DNA from: Planctomycetota bacterium
GTDB taxonomy: Bacteria; Planctomycetota; UBA1135; GCA-002748355
DNA: 62,555 nt
Reading direction: 5' to 3'
Assembly: GCA_002685965.1 (NCBI GenBank)
Contig: NYZE01000144.1
Span: forward strand, 1-62,555
The translations under genes were made by a program, and so were the position numbers. Positions 55,021 to 62,555 of this stretch are shown here, one piece after another (positions within the stretch are counted from its first letter, which is position 1; each line of letters opens with the position of its first letter). The notes under the pieces are model-generated. The model ran no database searches, was not told the DNA's origin, and worked only from the letters and a program-made list of their open reading frames with translations.

Positions 55021-56580
55021 TCACCGAATGAGACCAATGCGGAACCAAGCAAAGGGGTTAGCGGGCCAGAACGTCGCGAAAGCCCTGCCCATCATGTACT
55101 TGCCGGGAACGAAGCGGACGGAGTCGCCTCGCTCTTCGTCCCGCATCCATTTTCGGACGTCCTCGGGGCTGCCGATCAGCACGTGCTCCTCGCCCTGAAG
55201 GTCAGAGAGGACGATGCGGTTGCGCTTTGGCACGACGACGGGGTTCTCGTCGCGATCTAGCGACTCAGGCTGATTCTTGAACATCCACCGGGCGTTACCG
55301 ACCAGGAGTTTGCCCTTGTTCGGAGCGACGATGCGGTTGTCTGCGTCGACCCAGATCTTGGCGAGAGCCCAGGAGCGGCCGTCGTCGGACTGCTCTGGAT
55401 TGTCGCCGAGCATCCAGAGGTGGTCGGCGGGCACCTCGAACACGAAGTCCGGGTCCTCGTCCCAGGGCAGGTAACACATGTCGCGGTCGACCGTCGTTTC
55501 GGCGAAGCGCGTCGTCCCGCCCTCGGCCGTCAAGCGCAGCTGGACTCCGCCCTGCGCCAGATGCCGGGGCATGCTCGTGTATGCGAGCGGTCCGAGACTC
55601 GTGCCCCCGACCCTGGCAAAGAGCCGGTCGTCCGAGTTGATGAACTCGAGGGCCAGTTCGCTGCCGGCTGTCCACTCGATGTTCTCGCTCCTGACTTCGA
55701 CCTTCTGGGCGTTCGGCCGCAGCTCGCGCGCGCGCAGGCGTGCCGTCGCAGCGTCGCCCCTCTTCTCGATGCGCAGGCTCAACTCACGAGCGCTGCCGCC
55801 CTCGGGTCGTTCGGTCAGAAGCAGCTCGATGGCTTCCGTCTTGTCGTCGGGCGTCGCCGCCGTCCTCCACCGGATGTCGCCGACCATCGCTCGTCCACTG
55901 CCGAGCCCGGCTCGCTGCAGGTCCTTGACCTTCTCTTGCAGGTATTCCGGGTAGCCGTGCCACGCGTGGTTACGCAGCTCGTCGGCGCGCAGGAACACCG
56001 TGCTGGCGCCGCGGCCGGTCGAGTCTCGTGCCACGACAACATCGCCGTCGACGCTCCACTTGCCGTTCGCGCTACGGATCTTGAACGCGCTTGCCGCGTT
56101 GGCCGTCGACTGCTCATAGACTCGCTTCCACAACGAGCCCTGCAGCGACAGGGGCTTGCGCACGATCTCGTAGGCCGGCAACTTGCCGGGCGGCGACACG
56201 CGGTAGAGATCTCCACCGGCGATCTTCAGCCGCTCGCCCGGTAGCCCGAGGATCCGCTTGACGTAGTTCTGGCTGCGGTTGTGCGGGTAGCGAAACACCG
56301 CGATGTCGAACCGCTGTGGGTCGCGCCAGAGGTAGGCCGCCTTGTTGACGAGGATGCGGTCGTAGATCCCGAGGTCTGGGCTGCCCATCAGCGTGGTCTG
56401 CATCGATGGGGTCGGGATCTCGTAGGCCTCAAGCAGGAAGTACTTGAGGCCCACCGCCATCAGGATCGCCATGGCTGCGGCTTCAATGTTCTCGCGCAGC
56501 TTGCGCGGCAGTGGCGGGTTGGTTGGGGGAGGCTTGGCCACGGGGGCGGAGAGGGTACTCGGCCAGGACGGCACGTGCAC
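55021..56580 (-). CDS. lepB: Signal peptidase I with large inserted domain
   Basis: 519 aa, much longer than typical enzymes. One membrane helix (about 35-52) precedes the catalytic Ser in EIPTPSMQTTL (S59) and the general-base Lys in NYVKRILGLPGE (K108). The conserved C-terminal box GDNPEQSDDGR appears only near residue 391, so about 260 residues, mostly beta-rich, are inserted between the catalytic boxes. Removes signal peptides from exported proteins. The start is GTG at 56580, 31 bp after lepA; the lepA-lepB order is conserved in many bacteria. Confidence 0.9.
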   Translation of the reverse strand: MHVPSWPSTLSAPVAKPPPTNPPLPRKLRENIEAAAMAILMAVGLKYFLLEAYEIPTPSMQTTLMGSPDLGIYDRILVNKAAYLWRDPQRFDIAVFRYPHNRSQNYVKRILGLPGERLKIAGGDLYRVSPPGKLPAYEIVRKPLSLQGSLWKRVYEQSTANAASAFKIRSANGKWSVDGDVVVARDSTGRGASTVFLRADELRNHAWHGYPEYLQEKVKDLQRAGLGSGRAMVGDIRWRTAATPDDKTEAIELLLTERPEGGSARELSLRIEKRGDAATARLRARELRPNAQKVEVRSENIEWTAGSELALEFINSDDRLFARVGGTSLGPLAYTSMPRHLAQGGVQLRLTAEGGTTRFAETTVDRDMCYLPWDEDPDFVFEVPADHLWMLGDNPEQSDDGRSWALAKIWVDADNRIVAPNKGKLLVGNARWMFKNQPESLDRDENPVVVPKRNRIVLSDLQGEEHVLIGSPEDVRKWMRDEERGDSVRFVPGKYMMGRAFATFWPANPFAWFRIGLIR

Positions 56581-56611
56581 CCCTTGGGCCAGGGGCGGAG
56601 TCGCTCCTGGC

Positions 56612-58420
56612 TCAGTCGTCCGACTTCAGGACGGCCAAGAATGCCTTCTGCGGAATCTCGACGTTGCCAACCATCTTCATGCGCTTCTTGCCCTTCTTCT
56701 GCTTCTCCCAGAGCTTGCGCTTGCGTGAGATGTCGCCGCCGTAGCACTTGGCGGTCACGTTCTTGGACAGGGCCCGGATGTTCTCGCGGGCGACGATCTT
56801 GCCGTAGATCGCGGCCTGGATCGGGATCTGGAACATCTGGCGCGGGATCTCCTTGCGCAGGGCCTGGATCACCTCGCGGCCGCGCCGTTCGGCGTCGTCA
56901 CGGTGGACAATCGTGCAGAGTGCGTCGACATCCTCGCCATTGACCATCACTCTGAGCGGCACGAGGTTGCCCTGCCGGTATTCGATCAGCTCGTAGTCCA
57001 TCGTGCCGTAGCCGCGCGTGACCGATTTGAGCTTGTCGTGGAAGTCGTAAATGATCTCCGCCAGCGGGATCTCGAACGTCAGCATTTGGCGGTTGTGGCC
57101 GATGACTTCGGTCGTGACGTAGCGGCCGCGCCGGTCGGTGGCGAGCCGCATGACGCTGCCAATGGACTCGGCCGGGATCATGATCGATAGCTTGACGATG
57201 GGCTCGAGCATCGCACGGATCTGACTGCCGTCGGGTAACTCGGACGGACTGTGCACTTCTCTCTCGGAGCCGTCGTCGAGTTGGATCTGGTAGACGACAG
57301 TCGGCGCCGTTTGCACGAGGTCCATGTTGTCTTCGCGCTCGAGTCGCTCTTGCACGATTGCCATGTGCAGCAGCCCGAGGAAGCCGCAGCGGTAGCCGAA
57401 GCCGAGTGCGTCCGAGGACTCCGGCTCGTACGAGAACGAACTGTCGTTCAGCTTGAGCTTGTCGAGTGCCTTGCGCAGGTCATCGAAGTCCCCCGCATTG
57501 GTAGGGAAGAGCCCGCAGAAGACCATCGGTTTCGGCCGTTTGAAGCCCGGCAAGGGTTCGGCGCGCTCGCCCTTCTCGATCAGGATCGAGTCACCGACGA
57601 CCACGTCATCGAGCCGCTTGATGTTCGAGATCAGGTAGCCCACCTCGCCGGCTGACAGCTTGTCACGCGGCTGCATGGCGGGCTTCATGTGCCCGACTTC
57701 GAGCACTTCGTAGGCGGTCTTGGTGCCAGGCATCCAGATGCGCTGTCGCTTCTCCAGCGTCCCGTTGACGATGCGGCAGTAGATGACGACGCCTCGGTAG
57801 TCGTCGAAGAACGAGTCGAAGATCAGCGCTTGCAATGGCGCCTCAGACTGACCCTCGGGGGGCGGCACGCGCTCGACGATCGCCTCGAGGACGTCATCGA
57901 CGCCCACGCCCGTCTTGGCGCTGCAGTGGAGACAGTCTTCCGCCGGAAGACAGATCGCGTTCTCGATCTCCATCGCCGCCTCGTCGGGCTGTGCGGTGGG
58001 TAGATCGACCTTGTTGAGCACCGGGATCATGGCGAGGCCCGCGACCTCGGCCAGATGGGCATTGGCCACGGTCTGGGCCTCGACGCCCTGCGAGGCGTCG
58101 ACGAGCAGCAGCGCCCCTTCGCACGCTTCCAGAGACTTCTCGACCTCGTAGCTGAAGTCGACGTGTCCGGGCGTATCGATCAGGTTGAGCAGGTAGCGGT
58201 TGCCGTCCTTTGCCGTGTAGTGCATGGACACGGCCTTGGCCTTGATCGTGATGCCGCGCTCGCGCTCGAGCTCCATGTCATCGAGCAGCTGTGCCTGCAT
58301 TTCACGGGCAGTCACCGTGCCCGTAAGTTCCATGAGACGGTCCGCCAACGTCGACTTGCCGTGGTCGATGTGCGCGATGATGGAGAAGTTGCGGATGCGT
58401 TGGGTCAATGGTCCGGACAA
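56612..58420 (-). CDS. lepA: Elongation factor 4
   Basis: 602-aa translational GTPase, normal length. G1 AHIDHGKST, G3 DTPGHVDF, G4 NKVD, EF-G-like domains, and the LepA-specific C-terminal domain with YGGDISRKRKLWEKQKKGKKRMK. Acts on the ribosome during initiation or back-translocation. The start ATG gives the standard N-terminus. Confidence 0.97.
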   Translation of the reverse strand: MSGPLTQRIRNFSIIAHIDHGKSTLADRLMELTGTVTAREMQAQLLDDMELERERGITIKAKAVSMHYTAKDGNRYLLNLIDTPGHVDFSYEVEKSLEACEGALLLVDASQGVEAQTVANAHLAEVAGLAMIPVLNKVDLPTAQPDEAAMEIENAICLPAEDCLHCSAKTGVGVDDVLEAIVERVPPPEGQSEAPLQALIFDSFFDDYRGVVIYCRIVNGTLEKRQRIWMPGTKTAYEVLEVGHMKPAMQPRDKLSAGEVGYLISNIKRLDDVVVGDSILIEKGERAEPLPGFKRPKPMVFCGLFPTNAGDFDDLRKALDKLKLNDSSFSYEPESSDALGFGYRCGFLGLLHMAIVQERLEREDNMDLVQTAPTVVYQIQLDDGSEREVHSPSELPDGSQIRAMLEPIVKLSIMIPAESIGSVMRLATDRRGRYVTTEVIGHNRQMLTFEIPLAEIIYDFHDKLKSVTRGYGTMDYELIEYRQGNLVPLRVMVNGEDVDALCTIVHRDDAERRGREVIQALRKEIPRQMFQIPIQAAIYGKIVARENIRALSKNVTAKCYGGDISRKRKLWEKQKKGKKRMKMVGNVEIPQKAFLAVLKSDD

Positions 58421-58435
58421 GTTGGCTCTCAGGAT

Positions 58436-58466
58436 GACTCTAGAGGGACTCTAGAGGGACTCTAGG
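58436..58466. repeat. 11-bp tandem repeat with CTAG at the rdgB stop
   Basis: GACTCTAGAGG occurs at 58436-58446 and 58447-58457, followed by a partial GACTCTAGG at 58458-58466. Each full unit contains the palindrome CTCTAGAG. The rdgB stop codon (58451-58453) lies inside the second unit. Confidence 0.9.
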
Positions 58467-59077
58467 AGCTTGTGCACGAACTCGCGTAGCGCCTTGCCGC
58501 GGTGACTAACCGCGTCCTTCTCTGCGGCGTCCAGCTCCGCGAAGCTCGCGCTGGTCCCCGCCGGCACGAACACGGGGTCGTAGCCGAACCCTGCATCGCC
58601 GGCGGGCGAGTGGCTGATCGTCCCTTCACAGCGCTGTTCCGTCGAGAGGAATGAAGCACCGTCGACCCGGATCGCGACAAGGCTGCACACGAAATGTGCC
58701 GATCGATGCGCAGATGGTCGCTTCCCGAGCTCTTCGAGCAGCTTGGTGATCTGTTCGGCGTCGCTGGCGCCTTCCCCGGCCCAACGCGCCGAAAGCACGC
58801 CGGGCGCCCCGTCGAGCGCGTCGACGCACAAGCCGCTGTCGTCGGCCAGGACGATCGCGTCGGCGGCAACGCCCGCCGCCAGGAGCAGTCCGGCGGCCGT
58901 CTCGGCTTTCTTGCGCGCGTTGCCTGCGAAATCCGGCGCATCCTCGGTCGGAGCGAACACCCCCGCGCTGGCCAGGTGGTCCATGGTGCGCACGGTCACG
59001 GCGGCCGGGAGACGGCGCCCGAGCTCAGCCGCCTTCTTGTGGTTGTTCGTGGCTAGCCAGAGTTCGACACCGCTCAT
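58451..59077 (-). CDS. rdgB: XTP/dITP diphosphatase
   Basis: 208 aa. Removes non-canonical purine nucleoside triphosphates (dITP, XTP). Landmarks are LWLATNNHKKAAEL, the metal site VLADDSGLCVDALDG, GVLSARWAG, and GFGYDPVFVP. The ATG (59075-59077) overlaps the rph stop as ATGA; the rph-rdgB pair is a common operon. Confidence 0.96.
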   Translation of the reverse strand: MSGVELWLATNNHKKAAELGRRLPAAVTVRTMDHLASAGVFAPTEDAPDFAGNARKKAETAAGLLLAAGVAADAIVLADDSGLCVDALDGAPGVLSARWAGEGASDAEQITKLLEELGKRPSAHRSAHFVCSLVAIRVDGASFLSTEQRCEGTISHSPAGDAGFGYDPVFVPAGTSASFAELDAAEKDAVSHRGKALREFVHKLLESL

Positions 59078-59802
59078 GCGTCCGAGCGCAGCGCCTCTTC
59101 CTGCAAGTCCAAGAGCTGCCGGCAGCCGCGTTCGGCCAGGTCGAGCATGGCGTCGAACTGCTCGCGGTTCAGGGTCGCGCGCTCGGAGCTGCTCTGGACC
59201 TCGACGAATCCTCCGGCGCCGGTCATCGCCACGTTCATGTCGACCTCGGCGCGGTTGTCCTCCGCGGCGCAGAGATCGAGGCGCGGCTCGCCGTCGACAA
59301 TGCCCACGCTGCAGGCAGCGACCGGGCTTGCGATCGGCCACTTGTTGATCCGTTTGTCCTCCTCGAGCTTGCGCAAGGCATCGAACAGCGCGACGTAGCC
59401 GCCCGTGATCGCCAGGGTTCGCGTGCCGCCGTCGGCTGAGAGGACGTCGCAGTCGATCCAGAACGACATCTCGGGCAGCTGCTTGAGGTGCACCGCCATG
59501 CGCAGGCAGCGACCGATGAGCCGTTGGATCTCCATCGAACGCCCGTCGCGGCGGCCAAGGCTGGCTTCCCTTGCCTTACGCGACGGTGTCGAGCCGGGCA
59601 GCATGGAGTACTCCGCCGTGAGCCAACCATGGCCGGAGTGTTGCAGCCATGCCGGTACGGCATCGGTGTGGGAACAAGTACAGAGGACGACGGTCTCGCC
59701 GGCAGCGATCAGCACGGACCCGGCAGCATTCTTGGTGAAGCCGCGTTGGATCGTGATTTCGCGCAGGGCATCGGACGGACGGTCGCCGTTTCGCTTCGAC
59801 AA
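59074..59802 (-). CDS. rph: Ribonuclease PH
   Basis: 242 aa from a TTG at 59802, chosen because it lies 7 nt after GGAG and gives the normal length with N-terminus SKRNGDRPSDALREITI. The phosphorolytic 3'-5' exoribonuclease matures tRNA 3' ends. Motifs: GSVLIAAGETVVLCTCS, GWLTAEYSMLPGST, RDGRSMEIQRLIGR and WIDCDVLSADGGTRT. A much longer upstream reading has no RNase PH character and overlaps the divergent gene. Confidence 0.94.
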   Translation of the reverse strand: MSKRNGDRPSDALREITIQRGFTKNAAGSVLIAAGETVVLCTCSHTDAVPAWLQHSGHGWLTAEYSMLPGSTPSRKAREASLGRRDGRSMEIQRLIGRCLRMAVHLKQLPEMSFWIDCDVLSADGGTRTLAITGGYVALFDALRKLEEDKRINKWPIASPVAACSVGIVDGEPRLDLCAAEDNRAEVDMNVAMTGAGGFVEVQSSSERATLNREQFDAMLDLAERGCRQLLDLQEEALRSDA

Positions 59803-60124
59803 CGGGGGGCTCCGGTGATCGGGCGGGACGAGAGGGCTGCGGAAAGATACCCGCGGCGGGCCGATGGCGGAACTCCCTATGGGGCGGCCCGTCGTCAGGC
59901 GCCACTGCGCGGCTCCGGTTAGCTCGCCTGCTTGTGCCGCCTCCCCGTTGCGACGACATGCCGAAGCGGTGTTGGCGTCCTTCCCGGGCGGCTCCTGCTC
60001 TCCTCGATCGGCCGCTGCGCGGGCGAGCACCTCCACATTCTCCTCAAGTGGCCGCCCCGAGGAGGTCGAAGGATCCGCTGGCACCGGGCGTTGCCTCGCG
60101 TGCGCGGACTCGGAACCCCAAGCT

Positions 60125-61549
60125 ATGAAGACAGATGGAACTGCAATCCCCAGGATTCTCGTCGTTGATGGCGAGGATGCGACCCGGCAAGGCCTCAAGG
60201 CCCTGCTGACCGCCCATGGCGCCTGGGTCGAAACTACCGCCAACCTCGAAGACGCGACCCGTCGCAACGACCACCAGCCATTCGACATGGTGTTCGTTGA
60301 CTCTGAGGCGTCTGGAGAAGCGGATCCCAGGGCCCTGACCCGCCTGAGTGGGGGCGACACGCCACCGGAGATCGTGCTCCTGGCGAGCGATGGCGCCATC
60401 TCGTCCGGCGAGGCGATGCGCTATGGCGCGACCGACTCGATCGGCAAGCCGCTGGAGCGCGAACACATCCTCGCGTTGACGGACCGATGCCTCGAGGCTC
60501 GTCTGCTCAAGGCCCGCGTGGAACGCTTGCAGGGGCGAGTGCAGGAGCTGACATCGATCGAACTGGTCGGTCAGAGCGCGCACTTGCGTCAGCTTTCGAC
60601 GCGTATCGAACAAGTCGCCCATGCCCCGGACACCACGATCCTGATCGAAGGTGAAAGCGGGACCGGCAAAGAACTCGTCGCGCGCAGCATCCACGAGATG
60701 TCGAGCCGTCGTGACGGTCCGTTTGTCGTCGTCAACTGCGCCGCACTGAGCGAGAGCCTGCTGGAAGCCGAACTGTTCGGCTACGAGGCTGGCGCGTTCC
60801 GGGGCGCGACGCGCGAAGGCAAGGAAGGGCTGTTCTCGATCGCCGACGGTGGCACGTTGCTGCTGGACGAGATCTCCGAGATGCCGACCAACCTGCAGGC
60901 GAAGCTCTTGCGTGTGCTCCAGGAGCGCTCGTACCGACGCGTCGGCGGCGCCAAGGATCGTCCGGCCCGTGCGCGGGTCATCGCGGCGAGCACTCGCAAC
61001 TTGATGCAGGAAGTCCAGGCTGGACGCTTCAAGGAAGATCTCTTCTATCGCCTGCACGTGATCACGATGAAGGTCGTCCCGCTGCGCGATCGCACGGACG
61101 ACATCCCACTGCTCGCCCACTACTTCCTCGACCACTTCGGTCGTCAGATGGGCAAGGCGCTGTCTGGGTTCAGCGAAGACGCGATGGAGACCCTGTCCGA
61201 GCGCTCGTGGCCCGGCAACGTGCGTGAGCTCAAGAACGCTGTCGAGCACGCCGCCATCGTGTGCGCTGCCGGCCTCGTCGACGAATGTCACCTACCCCGC
61301 TGGGACGGTGGCGCGCCAGACGGCACGGACGTCATTCCGCGCGATACCGTTGAGTTGCCGGAGGGCGATCGTTCGCTCCGTTCCGTCGAGAAGATCCTCG
61401 TCACGATGGTGCTCGAGGAGACCGCCTGGAACATCAGCAAGGCCGCCTCGATGCTCGGCATCAACCGCACGACGCTCTACAACAAGATCAAGCTGCACGG
61501 CCTCGGTTCGCGTCCACGCGCGACCGTGCCGGATTGTCTGACGAGTTGA
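60125..61549 (+). CDS. Sigma-54-type AAA+ response regulator with altered GAFTGA loop
   Basis: 474 aa from the ATG at 60125. A receiver (1-120) keeps D59 and K108, but one of the paired acidic residues is replaced (VVDGED). A short linker leads to the AAA+ domain (about 145-375): Walker A GESGTGKE, Walker B LLLDEISEM. The sigma-54 contact loop reads GAFRGA (223-228) where GAFTGA is expected. A Fis-type HTH (KAASMLGINRTTLYNKIK) ends the protein. Sigma-54 contact is therefore uncertain. Divergent from rph by 322 bp. That gap holds no recognised gene and contains part of an upstream in-frame extension. Confidence 0.9.
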   Translation: MKTDGTAIPRILVVDGEDATRQGLKALLTAHGAWVETTANLEDATRRNDHQPFDMVFVDSEASGEADPRALTRLSGGDTPPEIVLLASDGAISSGEAMRYGATDSIGKPLEREHILALTDRCLEARLLKARVERLQGRVQELTSIELVGQSAHLRQLSTRIEQVAHAPDTTILIEGESGTGKELVARSIHEMSSRRDGPFVVVNCAALSESLLEAELFGYEAGAFRGATREGKEGLFSIADGGTLLLDEISEMPTNLQAKLLRVLQERSYRRVGGAKDRPARARVIAASTRNLMQEVQAGRFKEDLFYRLHVITMKVVPLRDRTDDIPLLAHYFLDHFGRQMGKALSGFSEDAMETLSERSWPGNVRELKNAVEHAAIVCAAGLVDECHLPRWDGGAPDGTDVIPRDTVELPEGDRSLRSVEKILVTMVLEETAWNISKAASMLGINRTTLYNKIKLHGLGSRPRATVPDCLTS

Positions 61550-61601
61550 TGCGGCGCGGCGGGCGCGCGAGGTCGCTCGCCCCTGGCCTGGTCTCTCGCA
61601 G

Positions 61602-62261
61602 CTAACGCCGGTCGAGTTCGGCCAGCCGCGCCAGCAGCGTCTGCTGCCCCGCGTGGTCGGCCAGCAAGTGCCGAAGCGCTTCGTCACGTAGGGCGAAGGA
61701 GATGCGCGACAAAAGGTGCAGATGGGCGCGGACGCCTGGACTCACGACGACGAAGAGAGCATCGACGGGCTTGCCGTCGAGAGCCGCCCAGTCGACGGGC
61801 TGGTCGAGGAAGAACAGTCCGGCGAGCGGCGAGTCGACGTGCAGCACGAGTGGCCGGCGCAGGTGTGGCACGGCGACGCCATCGCCGACACCGGTCGAGC
61901 CGAGGTCTTCGCGAGCGAGCAACACTTGCCAGAAGAACTCCCGATCGACGAGGTCGGGCAGTAGTAGGCGTTGGGCGACGGCGTGCAGCGCGGTTTCGAC
62001 GTCTTCGCCCGGAACGTCGTGGTGCACGCCACCGATCGAGATGGCTTCCGCAAGGCCGATCTGTGGACCGTCCTCTTCGCCCGGGACGTCACGGGCCAGC
62101 CGCAAGCTGTGCTGGTCGGCCCACTCGATGAGCTCATCGCGGCCGTAGGTGGCCTCGCCGTCCGATGGGCGCTCGGGCAGGCCGTAGGTCTCGACCCAAC
62201 GCCGGATCGTGCGCTCCGACACCTGGAGCAGCTGCGCAGCGTCGCTGATCGAAAGGTTCAT
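61602..62261 (-). CDS. HTH-EIIA fusion protein, PtsN-like
   Basis: 219 aa. The N-terminus (about 1-55) is an excisionase/MerR-like helix-turn-helix (MNLSISDAAQLLQVSERTIR then RW). The C-terminal 140 residues form a PTS EIIA type-2 domain with the phosphorylatable His in GVAVPHLRRP (H133). EIIA-Ntr proteins usually sense nitrogen or energy status and lack DNA-binding domains. The fusion suggests that phosphorylation tunes DNA binding (inference). Convergent with the sigma-54-type regulator. Confidence 0.85.
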   Translation of the reverse strand: MNLSISDAAQLLQVSERTIRRWVETYGLPERPSDGEATYGRDELIEWADQHSLRLARDVPGEEDGPQIGLAEAISIGGVHHDVPGEDVETALHAVAQRLLLPDLVDREFFWQVLLAREDLGSTGVGDGVAVPHLRRPLVLHVDSPLAGLFFLDQPVDWAALDGKPVDALFVVVSPGVRAHLHLLSRISFALRDEALRHLLADHAGQQTLLARLAELDRR

Positions 62262-62331
62262 GGCACCGAAGTCTCCCGGAACAGAACAGACGCCGCAAGC
62301 TCGGTATGGTGCGATAGCTGGCGGATGCGGT

Positions 62332-62555
62332 TCAGGTGACCCGCAACGCGCGCGCGGCGCGCAGCAGCAGCAGCTCGGCGCGCGGCGGTTTCGCCAGGCT
62401 CCACGCGCGTTCGAGCGCGGTGGCGTAGCCGGTCAGCTGGGCGCGATAGCGGCCGCCGAGCTGCTCGATTCCGTAGGCGGCCTGAAAGAGGCGCAGGTCG
62501 AGCAGTGATCGCAGCAGACTCCGTCGCGCCGTCGCGAACTCAGCCAGGTAGGCGA
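62332..62555 (-). CDS. C-terminal fragment, possibly TolC-family outer membrane protein
   Basis: The last 74 codons of a gene running off the right edge. The peptide is helical: EFATARRSLLRSLLDLRLF, then LEQLGG-like IEQLGGRYRAQL, and a Leu/Ala/Arg-rich tail. An amphipathic pattern with AR..LL and a later LGG could fit a TolC C-terminal helix, but too little is visible. Treat as an unidentified fragment. Confidence 0.45.
   Translation of the reverse strand, partial: AYLAEFATARRSLLRSLLDLRLFQAAYGIEQLGGRYRAQLTGYATALERAWSLAKPPRAELLLLRAARALRVT

Overview
This is a G+C-rich bacterial chromosome segment that is almost entirely coding, with 44 protein genes (two cut by the window edges), no rRNA, tRNA, CRISPR array or recognisable transposase. 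The gene content suggests a Planctomycetota-like organism. The pointers are a formylglycine-type secreted sulfatase, a secreted six-EF-hand protein, very large secreted TPR/transglutaminase-like proteins, a secreted protein with a C-terminal domain I associate with planctomycete exported proteins, and a signal peptidase with a large insertion. LptB and TolC-like fragments indicate an outer membrane. The phylum assignment is an inference, because no marker RNA is present. Several genes appear to start at GTG or TTG.

Layout. 1-7323: the N-terminus of a TetR-type regulator, an 11-bp-arm inverted repeat (candidate operator), then lipA and a 2-oxoacid dehydrogenase operon (E1alpha, E1beta, E2, a second E1alpha, E3). 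Lipoate synthesis and the lipoate-dependent complex thus share one transcription unit. 7453-12041: divergent pepP and acs, then a secreted hypothetical protein. 12056-17775: an SNF-type Na+ symporter overlapping metF, divergent from hutU-lemA-htpX. 17790-23587: a lipoprotein, acpS abutting a divergent rhodanese lipoprotein, a ROK/polyphosphate-glucokinase-like kinase, a Tat-exported glycosylasparaginase-like hydrolase, and a membrane-anchored REC-Hpt protein with no kinase core. 23667-31195: two translationally overlapping giant TPR/transglutaminase-like proteins, one with a Cys in the catalytic position and one with Arg there.

31305-36362: arsM, a methyltransferase, a DASS anion transporter, the EF-hand protein, and an NYN-like protein with minisatellite repeats. 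36431-41075: lutA and a lutB-lutC fusion (lactate oxidation), a tiny ORF, and a sulfatase. 41076-44795: a hairpin-rich intergenic region, an rRNA pseudouridine synthase, and an active/inactive M16 peptidase pair. 44806-52542: an AI-2E-type permease, a polytopic membrane protein, an alkaline-phosphatase-superfamily phosphodiesterase, fabI, a TPR lipoprotein and a MoxR ATPase, followed by a structured region ending in a strong intrinsic terminator. 52831-59802: a leftward housekeeping run, rph-rdgB-lepA-lepB-lptB and an HD-GYP response regulator. 59803-62555: a sigma-54-type response regulator with an altered GAFTGA loop, an HTH-EIIA (PtsN-like) fusion, and the end of a possible TolC-family protein.

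Metabolically the window covers acetyl-CoA supply (PDH-like complex, Acs, lactate oxidation), amino-acid use (HutU, PepP, SNF symporter, glycosylasparaginase), one-carbon metabolism (MetF), fatty-acid synthesis (AcpS, FabI) and envelope biogenesis (LepB, LptB, lipoproteins). The most interesting points are the tandem giant transglutaminase-like pair, the two E1alpha subunits sharing one E1beta, the kinase-less REC-Hpt protein, and the GAFRGA sigma-54 activator.
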